Source: Nitratireductor aquimarinus
GTDB lineage: Bacteria; Pseudomonadota; Alphaproteobacteria; Rhizobiales; Rhizobiaceae
Length of the DNA: 64,000 nucleotides
Assembly (NCBI RefSeq): GCF_046773475.1
Contig: NZ_CP177240.1
Coordinates: forward strand, 248,001 to 312,000
Reading direction: 5' to 3'
Shown here: positions 7,258-15,847 of the stretch, one piece after another
Numbering within the stretch: position 1 is the stretch's first letter
Layout of the letters: every line of letters begins with the position of its first letter
Position numbers and translations under genes: made by a program
Notes under the pieces: model-generated
Told to the model about the DNA's origin: nothing
The model's database searches: none
The model's input: only the letters and a program-made list of their open reading frames with translations

Positions 7258-9654
7258 ATGTCTTCCATCAAGGATATCTTGCGCACCATGGAATACGGCC
7301 CCTCTCCGGAAGCCAATGGCGATGTCGTCCAATGGCTTGAAGCCCATGGCCGCTCTTTCGGTCATTACATCGATGGCCGGTTCGTAACGCCGAAGGGCGC
7401 GCGCGAAATCGCCGTCTCCGATCCCGCCAATGGCGCGGAGCTGGCGCGGATCGCCTGCGGCACGACCGATGACGTGGATGCGGCGGTGAAGGCTGCACGT
7501 GCGGCATTTGGCAAGTGGTCCAAGCTTTCCGGCCACGCCCGCGCCAAATATCTCTACGCCATTGCCCGCCATGTGCAGAAGCGCTCGCGCTTCCTGGCCG
7601 TTCTGGAGACCATGGACAATGGCAAGCCGGTGCGCGAGACGCGCGACATCGACATTCCGCTGGTCGCCCGCCATTTCTATCATCACGCGGGCTGGGCCGA
7701 GATGGTGGAAGACGAGTTCCGTGGCTTCTCGCCGGTGGGCGTCTGCGGGCAGGTGATCCCGTGGAACTTCCCGCTGCTCATGCTCGCCTGGAAGATTGCA
7801 CCGGCGCTTGCAGCCGGCAACACGGTGGTGCTGAAGCCCGCCGATCTGACGCCGCTGACGGCCATTGCCTTTGCGGAAATCTGCCATGAGGTCGGTCTGC
7901 CTGCCGGTGTGGTCAACATCGTTCAGGGCGACGGCGCGACGGGCGCTGCCATTTGCGGCCATGAGGGCGTCGACAAGGTGGCCTTCACCGGCTCCACGCA
8001 GGTGGGCCGCGTCATCCGCGAGCAGATTGCCGGTTCCGGCAAGAAGCTGTCGCTGGAGCTGGGCGGCAAGTCGCCCTTCATCGTGTTCGAGGACGCCGAT
8101 CTCGATGCGGCAGTCGAGGGCGTGGTGGACGCGATCTGGTTCAACCAGGGCGAGGTGTGCTGCGCGGGGTCGCGCCTGCTCGTTCAGGAAGGCATTGCAG
8201 AGCGCTTTCACGCCAAGCTGAAGGCGCGTCTTGAGACGCTGCGCGTTGGCGACCCGCTCGACAAGTCTACGGATGTGGGCGCAATCGTGTCGCCGGTTCA
8301 GGTGGAGCGGATTTCCGCACTCGTGGCGAAGGGCGTCGAGGAGGGGGGCGCGCTCTGGCAGGCTCCCGCGCCGCTTCCCGAAAAGGGCAATTACATCGCG
8401 CCCGGCTTCTTCACCGACGTCGAGCCTGCCTCGACCGTCTGTCAGGTGGAAATCTTCGGGCCCATCGCCGCTTCCATGACCTTCCGCACGCCGGACGAGG
8501 CCGTGGCGCTCGCCAACAACAGCCGTTACGGGCTTGCCGCTTCTGTCTGGTCGGAAAACATCAATGTGGCGCTCGATCTCGCCGCACGGGTGAAGGCCGG
8601 CGTGGTCTGGATCAACTGCACCAACATGCTGGATGCGGGCGCCGGGTTTGGCGGTTATCGCGAGAGCGGTTTTGGCCGCGAGGGCGCGCGCGAGGGGCTT
8701 TACGAATATCTCGCCGCCGATTGGGAGAAGGGCCTCGCAGCGCCCAAAGGGCAGGAGGCATTCGTGCCATCGGCCTCGCCGGTCGGCAACGGCAAGGTGC
8801 TGGTCGAGGGCATCGACCGCACCATGAAGAATTATATCGGCGGCAAGCAGGCGCGACCCGATGGCGGCCACAGCTATGCCGTGACCGGCAAGGGCGGGCT
8901 CGTGATCGGTGAAGCCGGCATCGGCAACCGCAAGGACATCCGCAACGCGGTCGAGGCGGCGGCGAAGGCCGGCGGCTGGGGCGGTGCGACCGGCCACAAC
9001 CGCGCGCAGGTGCTCTACTATCTGGGTGAAAACCTGGAGGCGCGGCGCGCAGGCATGGAAGCGCTTCTGTGCGAGAGCACGGGGATCAGCGCGAAGAAGG
9101 CGACCGAAGAGTTCGACACGGCGCTGCGCCGCATCTTCTATTACGCCGCGCAGGCCGACAAGTTCGACGGGGCGGTCCACTCCACCCAGTCGCGCCATGT
9201 GACCCTTGCCATGAACGAGCCCTTCGGCGTGATGGGCATTGCCTGCCCGGACGAAGCGCCGCTTCTGTCGCTGGTTTCGCTGGTGTTGCCGGCCATCGCC
9301 ATGGGCAATCGGGTCGTGGTCGCGCCATCTGCACGCCATCCGCTGATCGCCGGCGATTTCTATCAGGTTCTCGACACGTCCGACGTGCCGGGCGGTGTGG
9401 TGAACATCGTCACCGGCGAGCGCGATCTTCTGGTGAAGACACTTGCCGAGCACGATGAAGTGGCTGCGCTCTGGTATTTCGGCTCGGCGGAAGGCAGCGC
9501 CATGGTCGAGAAGGCATCGGCCGGAAACCTGAAGTCGACCTGGGTCAACAATGGCCGCATGCCGAACTGGCTCGATGACGGGCAGGGACGCGGACGCGAC
9601 TATCTGCGCCGCGCGGTTCAGGTGAAGAATATCTGGGTTCCCTACGGCGCGTGA
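7258..9654 (+). CDS. Two-domain aldehyde dehydrogenase (ALDH16 type)
   Basis: 798 residues with two ALDH folds. Domain 1 (about 30-480) is complete: VIPWNFPLLM, general-base Glu in LELGGKSP, and nucleophile in NQGEVCCAGSRLL. Domain 2 (about 520-798) has the coenzyme-domain features but ends before a catalytic cysteine region, so it is non-catalytic, as described for the ALDH16 family. GAGGAA at 7245-7250 selects the ATG at 7258 over the one at 7243. Placement after deoC suggests oxidation of acetaldehyde to acetate with NAD(P)+, completing deoxyribose use. The product of domain 2 may be structural. Confidence 0.88.
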   Translation: MSSIKDILRTMEYGPSPEANGDVVQWLEAHGRSFGHYIDGRFVTPKGAREIAVSDPANGAELARIACGTTDDVDAAVKAARAAFGKWSKLSGHARAKYLYAIARHVQKRSRFLAVLETMDNGKPVRETRDIDIPLVARHFYHHAGWAEMVEDEFRGFSPVGVCGQVIPWNFPLLMLAWKIAPALAAGNTVVLKPADLTPLTAIAFAEICHEVGLPAGVVNIVQGDGATGAAICGHEGVDKVAFTGSTQVGRVIREQIAGSGKKLSLELGGKSPFIVFEDADLDAAVEGVVDAIWFNQGEVCCAGSRLLVQEGIAERFHAKLKARLETLRVGDPLDKSTDVGAIVSPVQVERISALVAKGVEEGGALWQAPAPLPEKGNYIAPGFFTDVEPASTVCQVEIFGPIAASMTFRTPDEAVALANNSRYGLAASVWSENINVALDLAARVKAGVVWINCTNMLDAGAGFGGYRESGFGREGAREGLYEYLAADWEKGLAAPKGQEAFVPSASPVGNGKVLVEGIDRTMKNYIGGKQARPDGGHSYAVTGKGGLVIGEAGIGNRKDIRNAVEAAAKAGGWGGATGHNRAQVLYYLGENLEARRAGMEALLCESTGISAKKATEEFDTALRRIFYYAAQADKFDGAVHSTQSRHVTLAMNEPFGVMGIACPDEAPLLSLVSLVLPAIAMGNRVVVAPSARHPLIAGDFYQVLDTSDVPGGVVNIVTGERDLLVKTLAEHDEVAALWYFGSAEGSAMVEKASAGNLKSTWVNNGRMPNWLDDGQGRGRDYLRRAVQVKNIWVPYGA

Positions 9655-9704
9655 CTCGCACTGCACGTTCTACGAAAGCGCCCTTTGCCGGATAAATATT
9701 CCCT

Positions 9705-9730
9705 TCGGACCGGTGATTTTGCCGGTCCGA
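9705..9730 (+). terminator. Stem-loop after deoC-ALDH
   Basis: TCGGACCGG (9705-9713) pairs perfectly with CCGGTCCGA (9722-9730) around an 8-nt loop. There is no strong U-tract, so it is a weak terminator or transcript-stabilising hairpin. The rest of 9655-9891 shows no gene. Confidence 0.5.
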
Positions 9731-9891
9731 TGCGAACAATTTGCTCCTCCCGGGATTCAATTGTCTCGCGGTCTTTGTATTTGCCGGTTAGATTAGCCTG
9801 GAAACTCCGATGCCATCCTCAAAGGGCGACCCTTGAGGCGACCTTTGATGGAGCAGGCGTCGCGGGTTAGAAAGTGCAAAGGACAAGCAAG

Positions 9892-11406
9892 ATGACAGCA
9901 TCGCTGAAAGAGACGGGTCTGGGCTTCCGCAGCCTGACAATCACGGTGGCTTTTGCCCTTTGGGGCGCGACCGGGGCCATGGCGCAGGACAATGCGGACC
10001 CGTCCGCCGTCATTCGCGTCGGCTCGCTCTATGAGCCGCAGAACCTCGACAACACGGCGGGCGCCGGGCAGGGCATCAACGAAGCCTTCAACGGCAATGT
10101 CTATGAGGGCCTGTTCCAGCTCACCGATGACGGCGATGTGGTCGCAAAGCTCGCTTCCGGTTTCGAGATGAGCGAGGACGGTCTCACCTACACGTTCACG
10201 CTGCAGCCGGATGTGACCTTCCATTCCGGCGATCCGCTGACCGCAGCCGATGTGAAATCCAGCATCGAGCGCGTCACGGCGGAGGGCTCGCAGAGCTCGC
10301 GCAAGCGCACGCTGGCAAACATTGAGAGCATTGAGGCGAAGGATGACAACACCGTTGTCGTCACCCTCAAGGAGCGCTCCATCTCGCTGCCCTACAATCT
10401 GAGCTATGTCTGGATCGTCAACGATGCGGCCAAGGACCTGACCTCGGGCGAGGACGGCACCGGCCCCTACAAGCTCGACAACTGGCGGCGCGGTTCCAGC
10501 ATCACGCTGTCGCCCTACGAGAACTACTGGGGCGAGAAGCCGAAGAATGGCGGCGTGACCTTCTCCTATTTCAAGGAGGCGACCGCCCTCAACAATGCGC
10601 TTCTGACCGGCGCGGTGGACATCATCACCAGCGTGCAGAGCCCGGATTCGCTGATGCAGTTCCAGGACAATCCGTCCTTCGTCGTGACGGATGGTCAGTC
10701 CACCACCAAGGAAGTGCTCGCCTATAACGACCGCGTCGCGCCCTTCGACAATGTGAAGGTGCGCAAGGCCGTGGCCCGCGCCATCGACCGCAAGCGCCTG
10801 CTGAACTCCATCTGGGGCGAATACGGCACGCTGATCGGCTCCTTCGTACCGCCGACGGACCCGTGGTATGTCGACCTGAACGATGTCGACGCCTACGATC
10901 CGGAAAGCGCAAAGGCGCTGCTGGCCGAAGCCGGCTATGCGGATGGCTTCACCTTCACGCTTGATACGCCGAACTACGACCCGCACCCGATCGTCGCCCA
11001 GTTCCTGCAGAATGAGCTGGCCAAGGTCGGCATCAAGGTGAACATCAACATCATCACCGCCAATGAGTGGTACACGAAGATCTACCAGGCGCATGATTTC
11101 CAGGCGACGCTGCAGGAACACGTGAACCACCGCGACATCGTGTTCTACGGCAATCCGAACTTCTACTGGGGCTATAACAACCCGCAGGTGGTGGAACTGA
11201 TCGCATCGGCAGAGGCGAGCGGTTCCGAGGCAGAGCGCGATGAAAAGCTCACGGAAGCAAACCGCATCATCGCCGAGGATGCAGCCAGCGGATGGCTCTA
11301 TCTTTACCCGCAGATTGTGGTATCGACCGCGTCGGTCAGCGGGTATCCGGTCAATGGCCTGAACTCGCAGTTCTTCGCATACGATATCGCCAAGCAGGCT
11401 CGATAG
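9892..11406 (+). CDS. ABC transporter substrate-binding protein, family 5 (peptide/nickel type)
   Basis: 504 residues with an N-terminal signal ending in GAMA before QDNADPSA. Family 5 landmarks: NTAGAGQGINEAFNGNVYEG (residues 45-65), GLTYTFTLQPDVTFHSGDPL (about 96) and a C-terminal lobe with YDPESAKALLAEAGY. The ATG at 9892 with AAGGA upstream is chosen over a GTG at 9874. It heads a complete dppABCDF-like operon. Family 5 proteins bind peptides, nickel chelates, opines or oligosaccharides; the substrate cannot be read from the sequence. Confidence 0.9.
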   Translation: MTASLKETGLGFRSLTITVAFALWGATGAMAQDNADPSAVIRVGSLYEPQNLDNTAGAGQGINEAFNGNVYEGLFQLTDDGDVVAKLASGFEMSEDGLTYTFTLQPDVTFHSGDPLTAADVKSSIERVTAEGSQSSRKRTLANIESIEAKDDNTVVVTLKERSISLPYNLSYVWIVNDAAKDLTSGEDGTGPYKLDNWRRGSSITLSPYENYWGEKPKNGGVTFSYFKEATALNNALLTGAVDIITSVQSPDSLMQFQDNPSFVVTDGQSTTKEVLAYNDRVAPFDNVKVRKAVARAIDRKRLLNSIWGEYGTLIGSFVPPTDPWYVDLNDVDAYDPESAKALLAEAGYADGFTFTLDTPNYDPHPIVAQFLQNELAKVGIKVNINIITANEWYTKIYQAHDFQATLQEHVNHRDIVFYGNPNFYWGYNNPQVVELIASAEASGSEAERDEKLTEANRIIAEDAASGWLYLYPQIVVSTASVSGYPVNGLNSQFFAYDIAKQAR

Positions 11407-11430
11407 CCGCCAAGGCAAGCCGCTACGAAG

Positions 11431-11463
11431 CCGGTTCATCGTGCGAAAGTGACGATGAGCCGG
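11431..11463 (+). terminator. Intra-operon stem-loop after the binding-protein gene
   Basis: CCGGTTCATCGT (11431-11442) pairs with ACGATGAGCCGG (11452-11463), 12 bp with one G-U, 9-nt loop. No long U-tract. Such hairpins commonly reduce or stabilise transcripts so that binding protein exceeds permease. The ATG codons at 11449 and 11455 lie in its loop and right arm. Confidence 0.6.
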
Positions 11464-12504
11464 TTAAGGCGTTTGACTTTTGCAGTTCCGAACGGAAAAA
11501 CCGGTTCTGATTTTTCTGGAATTGCTCTGAGGGAGGCTCCGATCCTCGTTTATATCGCCCGGCGGCTTGCCATTCTGTTCTTCTCGCTTCTGGCGGCCTG
11601 TGTGGTTCTCTTCATACTGCTCAGGCTTCTGCCCGGTGATCCGGCGAATTCGCTGATCTCCGTGGGCGCCGACGAGGCGCAGATTGCAGCCGCGCGGCGG
11701 CAGGTCGGCTCCGATCTGCCGCTTGCCCAGCAATTCCTCCAGTTCATCACCAGCCTGGTGCGTTTCGACCTCGGCACGTCCTTCGTCAGCCGCACGCCGG
11801 TGCTGCCCGAAATCATGGACCGGCTTGCCGTCACGCTGCCGCTGACCGTGCTGTCGTTCCTGCTGGCGCTTGTCATCGCCCTGCCGCTCGGCATCCTCTC
11901 GGCGGTCAAGGCCGACCGCTGGTATGGCGCCGCCATCTCGGTCGTCTCGCAGCTCGGCATCGCCATTCCCGTTTTCTGGGTGGGCATTCTTCTGGTCACG
12001 CTGTTCGCCGTCAATCTGCGCTTGTTCCCCTCCGGCGGCTTTCCGCCGCGTGGCTGGGATACGCCGGTCGAGGCGCTGCGCACCCTGTTTCTGCCGATCC
12101 TCACCATCGCAATCGTGATGTCAGCCTCGCTTCTTCGCTATGTGCGCTCCGCCACGCAGGATGTGCTGGGCAGTGACTATCTGCGCACGGCGCGCGCGCT
12201 CGGCTCCGGTTTTTCCGAAGCGCTGGTGCGCCACGGCATTCGCAATGGCGCGGTACCGGTCATGTCGATCCTCGGCATCGAGCTTGCAACCGCCCTTCTG
12301 GGCGCGGTGGTGGTCGAGCGGGTGTTCAACCTGCCGGGTCTCGGCTCCATGCTGCTGCTTGCCATCGAGCAGCGCGATTATCCGAACATTCAGGGCGTTC
12401 TCTTCATCTCGACCCTGCTCGTTCTGCTGATCGGCTTCCTTGCCGATCTCGGGCAGCGGCTGGTCGATCCGAGACTGCGTGAGAGCCGGGGAGCGCGCTC
12501 ATGA
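11449..12504 (+). CDS. ABC transporter permease, DppB type (N-terminus uncertain)
   Basis: The inner-membrane permease partner of the family 5 binding protein. Six membrane helices and the EAA loop (about DYLRTARALGSGFSEALVRHGIRN) are clear. Homologues begin with MLxYIxRRL; here the corresponding codons are ATC CTC GTT TAT ATC at 11542, preceded by AGGGAGG (11530-11536). The frame stays open upstream to ATGs at 11449/11455, but these lie in a hairpin and a palindromic repeat, so the true protein probably has about 320 residues starting near 11542 at a non-ATG codon. The coordinates given are the longest canonical frame. The stop overlaps the next gene (ATGA). Confidence 0.8.
   Translation: MTMSRLRRLTFAVPNGKTGSDFSGIALREAPILVYIARRLAILFFSLLAACVVLFILLRLLPGDPANSLISVGADEAQIAAARRQVGSDLPLAQQFLQFITSLVRFDLGTSFVSRTPVLPEIMDRLAVTLPLTVLSFLLALVIALPLGILSAVKADRWYGAAISVVSQLGIAIPVFWVGILLVTLFAVNLRLFPSGGFPPRGWDTPVEALRTLFLPILTIAIVMSASLLRYVRSATQDVLGSDYLRTARALGSGFSEALVRHGIRNGAVPVMSILGIELATALLGAVVVERVFNLPGLGSMLLLAIEQRDYPNIQGVLFISTLLVLLIGFLADLGQRLVDPRLRESRGARS
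11482..11525. repeat. Rhizobial-type palindromic intergenic repeat
   Basis: GCAGTTCC (11482-11489) and GGAATTGC (11518-11525) form arms around an internal CGGAAAAACCG-containing core. The pattern GCAATTCC...CGGAAAACCG...GGAATTGC recurs in intergenic regions of Rhizobiales; identification is from memory of that pattern, not from a search. It sits just before the first permease gene. Confidence 0.5.
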
Positions 12505-13358
12505 GCGGACAGGTGGAAACGGCAGCAGCCCGACCGCGCCTTTCGCGTCGGTCGCTCACCCTCAACATCGGACTTTTCCTCGTCGGCATGCATGTGACGG
12601 TGGCGCTCCTCACGCTGGTGTGGACGCCCTACGATCCCACGGGCATGACCGGCGGACGGCTGGAAGCGCCATCCTGGGCGCACTGGGCGGGCACGGACCG
12701 GCTTGGCCGCGATCTCTTCACGCAGATCATGATCGGCTCGCGCATCGCGCTGATCGTCGGTTTCGGCGCGGTGGCCATTGCGGCGACAATCGGCGTCACG
12801 CTTGGCGTTCTGTCGGCCTTCGCCACACGTTATCTGGATGACATTCTGGCAGCGGCGTTCGACATTCTGATCGCCTTCCCGACACTGCTTCTGGCCATGC
12901 TTGTGGTGGCGGCAACCGAAAGCGCGAGCCTGTTCTCCGCCACGCTGGCGCTGGGCATCGCCATTTCAGCCATTGTTGCAAGGCTGACCCGCATTCTCGC
13001 CAAGCGCATCCTGTCGATGGATTACATCACCGCGGCGCGCACGGCAGGAGCGTCGTGGCCAAGCATCGTCTTCCGCCATCTCCTGCCCAACATCTGGCCG
13101 ATGCTGGCGGTGAACTTTGCGCTCCAGTTCGGCCTCGCCGTCATCGCAGAGGCATCGCTATCCTATCTCGGCCTTGGCGCACCGCCGCCCAACGCCTCGT
13201 GGGGCCGTCTCCTTCAGGAGGCGCAGGGCACAGTCTACACCGCGCCCTTTGGCGCCATTGCGCCGGGCATCGCGCTGGTCACGCTGGTGATCGGCATGAA
13301 CCTTCTGGCCGATGGTCTGCGCGAAGCGGGCGACCCGACCCGGAGGGGCCGGCAATGA
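12501..13358 (+). CDS. ABC transporter permease, DppC type
   Basis: 285 residues. N-terminal cytoplasmic segment and first helix (residues 20-42), the family GTDRLGRDLFTQIMIGSRIAL signature near residue 66 that marks DppC/OppC proteins, five further helices, and an EAA loop around ITAARTAGASWPSIVFRHLL. It pairs with the upstream DppB-type protein to form the channel. Overlaps its neighbours on both sides by 4 nt, so it is tightly coupled in the operon. Confidence 0.92.
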   Translation: MSGQVETAAARPRLSRRSLTLNIGLFLVGMHVTVALLTLVWTPYDPTGMTGGRLEAPSWAHWAGTDRLGRDLFTQIMIGSRIALIVGFGAVAIAATIGVTLGVLSAFATRYLDDILAAAFDILIAFPTLLLAMLVVAATESASLFSATLALGIAISAIVARLTRILAKRILSMDYITAARTAGASWPSIVFRHLLPNIWPMLAVNFALQFGLAVIAEASLSYLGLGAPPPNASWGRLLQEAQGTVYTAPFGAIAPGIALVTLVIGMNLLADGLREAGDPTRRGRQ

Positions 13359-14161
13359 GCCTTCTCGACATTCGCGGCCTGACGCTCAGCACTGGCGGTC
13401 AGACGCTGGTTTCCGACGTCTCCTTCTCCATCGCGCCCGGCGAACGGCTTGGCCTGATCGGTGAATCCGGTTCCGGCAAGTCGCTCACCGCACTCGCCAC
13501 CATCGGCCTCCTGCCGCGTGGGTTCCGGGTTCAGGGCTCCATCAAACTCGATGGTCACGAGGTGGTGGGAGCCTCCGAAAGCGCGATGATCGCCCTGCGT
13601 GGCGCAGCGGCGGCAACCGTGTTTCAGGAACCGCTCACCGCGCTCAATCCGCTGATGAAGGTGGGCCGGCAGGTTGCCGAACCGGTCATCCGCCGGCATC
13701 GCCGCGCAGGCGAAACGGTCGACCGCGCAGCCGTTGCCCGCGAGGTGCGTTCGCTGCTTGAGCGCGTGTCGCTTCCCGACATCGACCGGATCGTGAAATC
13801 ATACCCTTACGAGATTTCGGGTGGTCAGCGGCAGCGCGTGGCCATTGCCATGGCGCTCGCCTGTCGCCCGAAACTGCTGATCGCGGACGAACCAACCACG
13901 GCGCTCGACGTCACCACGCAGGTGGAGATTCTCGATCTCCTGTCCGGTCTGGTGCGCGAGGACGGCATGGCGCTTCTCTTCATCAGCCATGATCTGCCGG
14001 TGGTGGCGCGGGTGACGGAAAACGTCATCGTGCTGCGCCGTGGCGAGGTGATCGAGCAGGGGCAGGTTCATGCCGTGTTCGATGCGCCTAAACACGATTA
14101 TACGCGTTCTCTGGTCGATGCGGCCACCGCGTTCGACAAGGCGCTGGGACCGTCACGATGA
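13355..14161 (+). CDS. ABC transporter ATPase, DppD type
   Basis: 268 residues. Walker A GESGSGKS near residue 37, signature SGGQRQRVAIAMALA near 156, Walker B KLLIADEPTTALD and H-loop LLFISHDLPVVA. The start is the ATG at 13355 overlapping the permease stop; the longer upstream frame is a read-through into the previous gene. It is shorter than DppD of E. coli and lacks the C-terminal oligopeptide (oligo_HPY) extension with its Fe-S site. Confidence 0.92.
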   Translation: MSLLDIRGLTLSTGGQTLVSDVSFSIAPGERLGLIGESGSGKSLTALATIGLLPRGFRVQGSIKLDGHEVVGASESAMIALRGAAAATVFQEPLTALNPLMKVGRQVAEPVIRRHRRAGETVDRAAVAREVRSLLERVSLPDIDRIVKSYPYEISGGQRQRVAIAMALACRPKLLIADEPTTALDVTTQVEILDLLSGLVREDGMALLFISHDLPVVARVTENVIVLRRGEVIEQGQVHAVFDAPKHDYTRSLVDAATAFDKALGPSR

Positions 14162-14904
14162 GCCTGATTTCACTCGACAATGTTGCCTTTGGCTATTCGC
14201 GCAAACAGCAGGTTCTGCACGATGTTTCGTTCAGCCTTCGCCCCGGCGTGAATGTGGGGTTGGTGGGCGAATCCGGCTCCGGCAAGTCCACCATCCTGAA
14301 ACTGCTCCTTGGGCTCGCGCGTCCCACAAGCGGGCGCATTCAGTTCGGCGACGCCGAACTCAACCCCGGCAACCGCGCCTTTATGCGCGATTATCGCAAG
14401 GCGGTTCAGGCTGTCTTTCAGGATCCCTATTCCTCGCTCGACCCGCGCCAGAAGGTGCAGTCGATCATCGCCGAACCGTTGCGGGCGCTGCGCATTCCGG
14501 GGTCTCATCAGGAGGCGATTGAAAAGGCGATCCACGATGTCGGACTGCCAGCAGACGCCATCGACCGCTATCCGCATGAATTTTCCGGTGGTCAGCGTCA
14601 GCGCATCGCCATTGCGCGCGCCATCGTGGCGCGTCCGCAGCTCATTCTGGCCGATGAGGCGGTGAGCGCACTCGACCTGTCGACACGCGCCCGTATTGTC
14701 GATCTTCTGAAAGCGCTGTCGGCAGACATGACGATCCTGCTCGTTTCACATGATCTGGCGGTTGTCGCCGCCCTTTGCGAAGAGATTGTCATTCTGCAGA
14801 AGGGGCGTGTCGTCGAAAGCGGCAAGACCGCCGACATTCTGGCGAACCCCGCGCACCCCTATACGCAGAAGCTGCTTGCGAGCGTTCCGCGGATGCCGGC
14901 CTGA
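14158..14904 (+). CDS. ABC transporter ATPase, DppF type
   Basis: 248 residues, last gene of the importer operon. Walker A GESGSGKST near residue 39, signature SGGQRQRIAIARAIVA near 143, Walker B LILADEAVSALD. In the Walker B context the usual DEP(T/V) reads DEAVSALD, a substitution common in DppF-type subunits. It too lacks a C-terminal oligo_HPY domain. Forms a heterodimer with the preceding ATPase. ATGA overlap with that gene. Confidence 0.92.
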   Translation: MSLISLDNVAFGYSRKQQVLHDVSFSLRPGVNVGLVGESGSGKSTILKLLLGLARPTSGRIQFGDAELNPGNRAFMRDYRKAVQAVFQDPYSSLDPRQKVQSIIAEPLRALRIPGSHQEAIEKAIHDVGLPADAIDRYPHEFSGGQRQRIAIARAIVARPQLILADEAVSALDLSTRARIVDLLKALSADMTILLVSHDLAVVAALCEEIVILQKGRVVESGKTADILANPAHPYTQKLLASVPRMPA

Positions 14905-14958
14905 GCCGGCACCCGCCAAAAACGCTCTATCTATCTGTTTTCACGCATTTTTGCGGGC

Positions 14959-14978
14959 GTCAGGTGATGCCACCTGAC
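14959..14978. terminator. Hairpin between convergent operons
   Basis: GTCAGGTG (14959-14966) and CACCTGAC (14971-14978) form a perfect 8-bp stem with an ATGC loop between the convergent dpp-type and ugp operons. U-tracts are weak on both sides, so the termination role is likely but not certain. Confidence 0.5.
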
Positions 14979-14989
14979 TGCAAAATGCT

Positions 14990-15847
14990 TTATTGGTCGA
15001 TCTCGACCCATAGCGGCTGGTGGTCAGAGCCCTGCGCATCCATGTCGATCCAGGCACGCTTGACGCTACCGGCCATGCTGCTGCTCACCACGCAATGGTC
15101 GATGCGCTCGCCCGAGCCGATGAAGCTCACGCCTTCATCCTCGTCATTGCCGGCTGCCACCCATGCATCGGTGAAACCGCCATCCTGCACGAGGCGTCCG
15201 TGCCTCTCGACGCGGTCACCGATCAGGAGGGCGTATTCCTCGCTGTCGGAGGTGAAGTTGAAATCACCCATCACGATGGTGCGCTCGGGCGCGGGCGGCG
15301 GCGGGATTTCGTACCAGTCGCCAGCGATGTTTCCGCCCCAGGCAGAGCCGCGATGTGCGGCGTTCAGGAGCAGGTCCATCGCCTGATGCACCTGCGGCAG
15401 CCGCGTCTGCGGGCCAATGTGATCGAAATGCACGGAGCAGAAGCGCAGCGGCCCCATATCCGTGTCGACCACCGTTTCGATCAGCGCACGCTGCTGGTGA
15501 TACTGGTTCGTCAGCGCCATCTTGGGCAGAAGATGGTTCATGGACGACAGGATCGGCCAGCGCGAGAGCACCATGTTGCCGACCTGACGACGACGTTGGG
15601 TAACCGTGCCGTCGTCGCCGACGATGGAGGCGTCGATGTCGATGCCCGGTCCATAGACCCAGTGATAACCCGGCAGGCGCGCGCCGATTTCCTGCGCCTG
15701 ATGCACAAGCCCGGTGCGCGGGAAGTAGGTTTCCACTTCCTGCAGGGCGATCAGGTCCGCACCCTCGATTTCCGAAACAATGCGATCAAGGTCGAACTGC
15801 TCGTCCTTACCCTTGGAATACTGGATGTTGTAGCTGACGAGTTTCAT
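14990..15847 (-). CDS. Endonuclease/exonuclease/phosphatase-family hydrolase in the ugp operon
   Basis: 285 residues of the DNase I-like EEP fold. Metal and catalytic residues are visible: N7 in SYNIQ, Glu in ALQEVE (near 38), VHFDH (near 140), GDFNFTSDSEE (about 194-204) and SDHQPLW at the C-terminus. The start overlaps the ugpC stop (ATGA), so it belongs to the glycerol-phosphate importer operon; a phosphodiesterase or phospholipase C-like action on an imported glycerophosphodiester is the likely role. No signal peptide, so it acts in the cytoplasm. A DNA repair nuclease is less likely from context. Confidence 0.85.
   Translation of the reverse strand: MKLVSYNIQYSKGKDEQFDLDRIVSEIEGADLIALQEVETYFPRTGLVHQAQEIGARLPGYHWVYGPGIDIDASIVGDDGTVTQRRRQVGNMVLSRWPILSSMNHLLPKMALTNQYHQQRALIETVVDTDMGPLRFCSVHFDHIGPQTRLPQVHQAMDLLLNAAHRGSAWGGNIAGDWYEIPPPPAPERTIVMGDFNFTSDSEEYALLIGDRVERHGRLVQDGGFTDAWVAAGNDEDEGVSFIGSGERIDHCVVSSSMAGSVKRAWIDMDAQGSDHQPLWVEIDQ

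Noticed and set aside
7231..9666. 811-codon minus-strand frame opposite the aldehyde dehydrogenase
   Set aside because: Arg/His/Ala-rich composition with no domain sense; it mirrors a well-supported ALDH gene. Similar antisense frames at 273-2144 (+), 9793-11439 (-), 30356-32353 (-), 38824-40506 (-) and 51610-52869 (-) are shadows caused by high GC at third positions.
13055..13354. N-terminal extension of the DppD-type ATPase
   Set aside because: This stretch is read in the frame of the upstream permease; the ATPase fold begins at ATG 13355 with the normal overlap.
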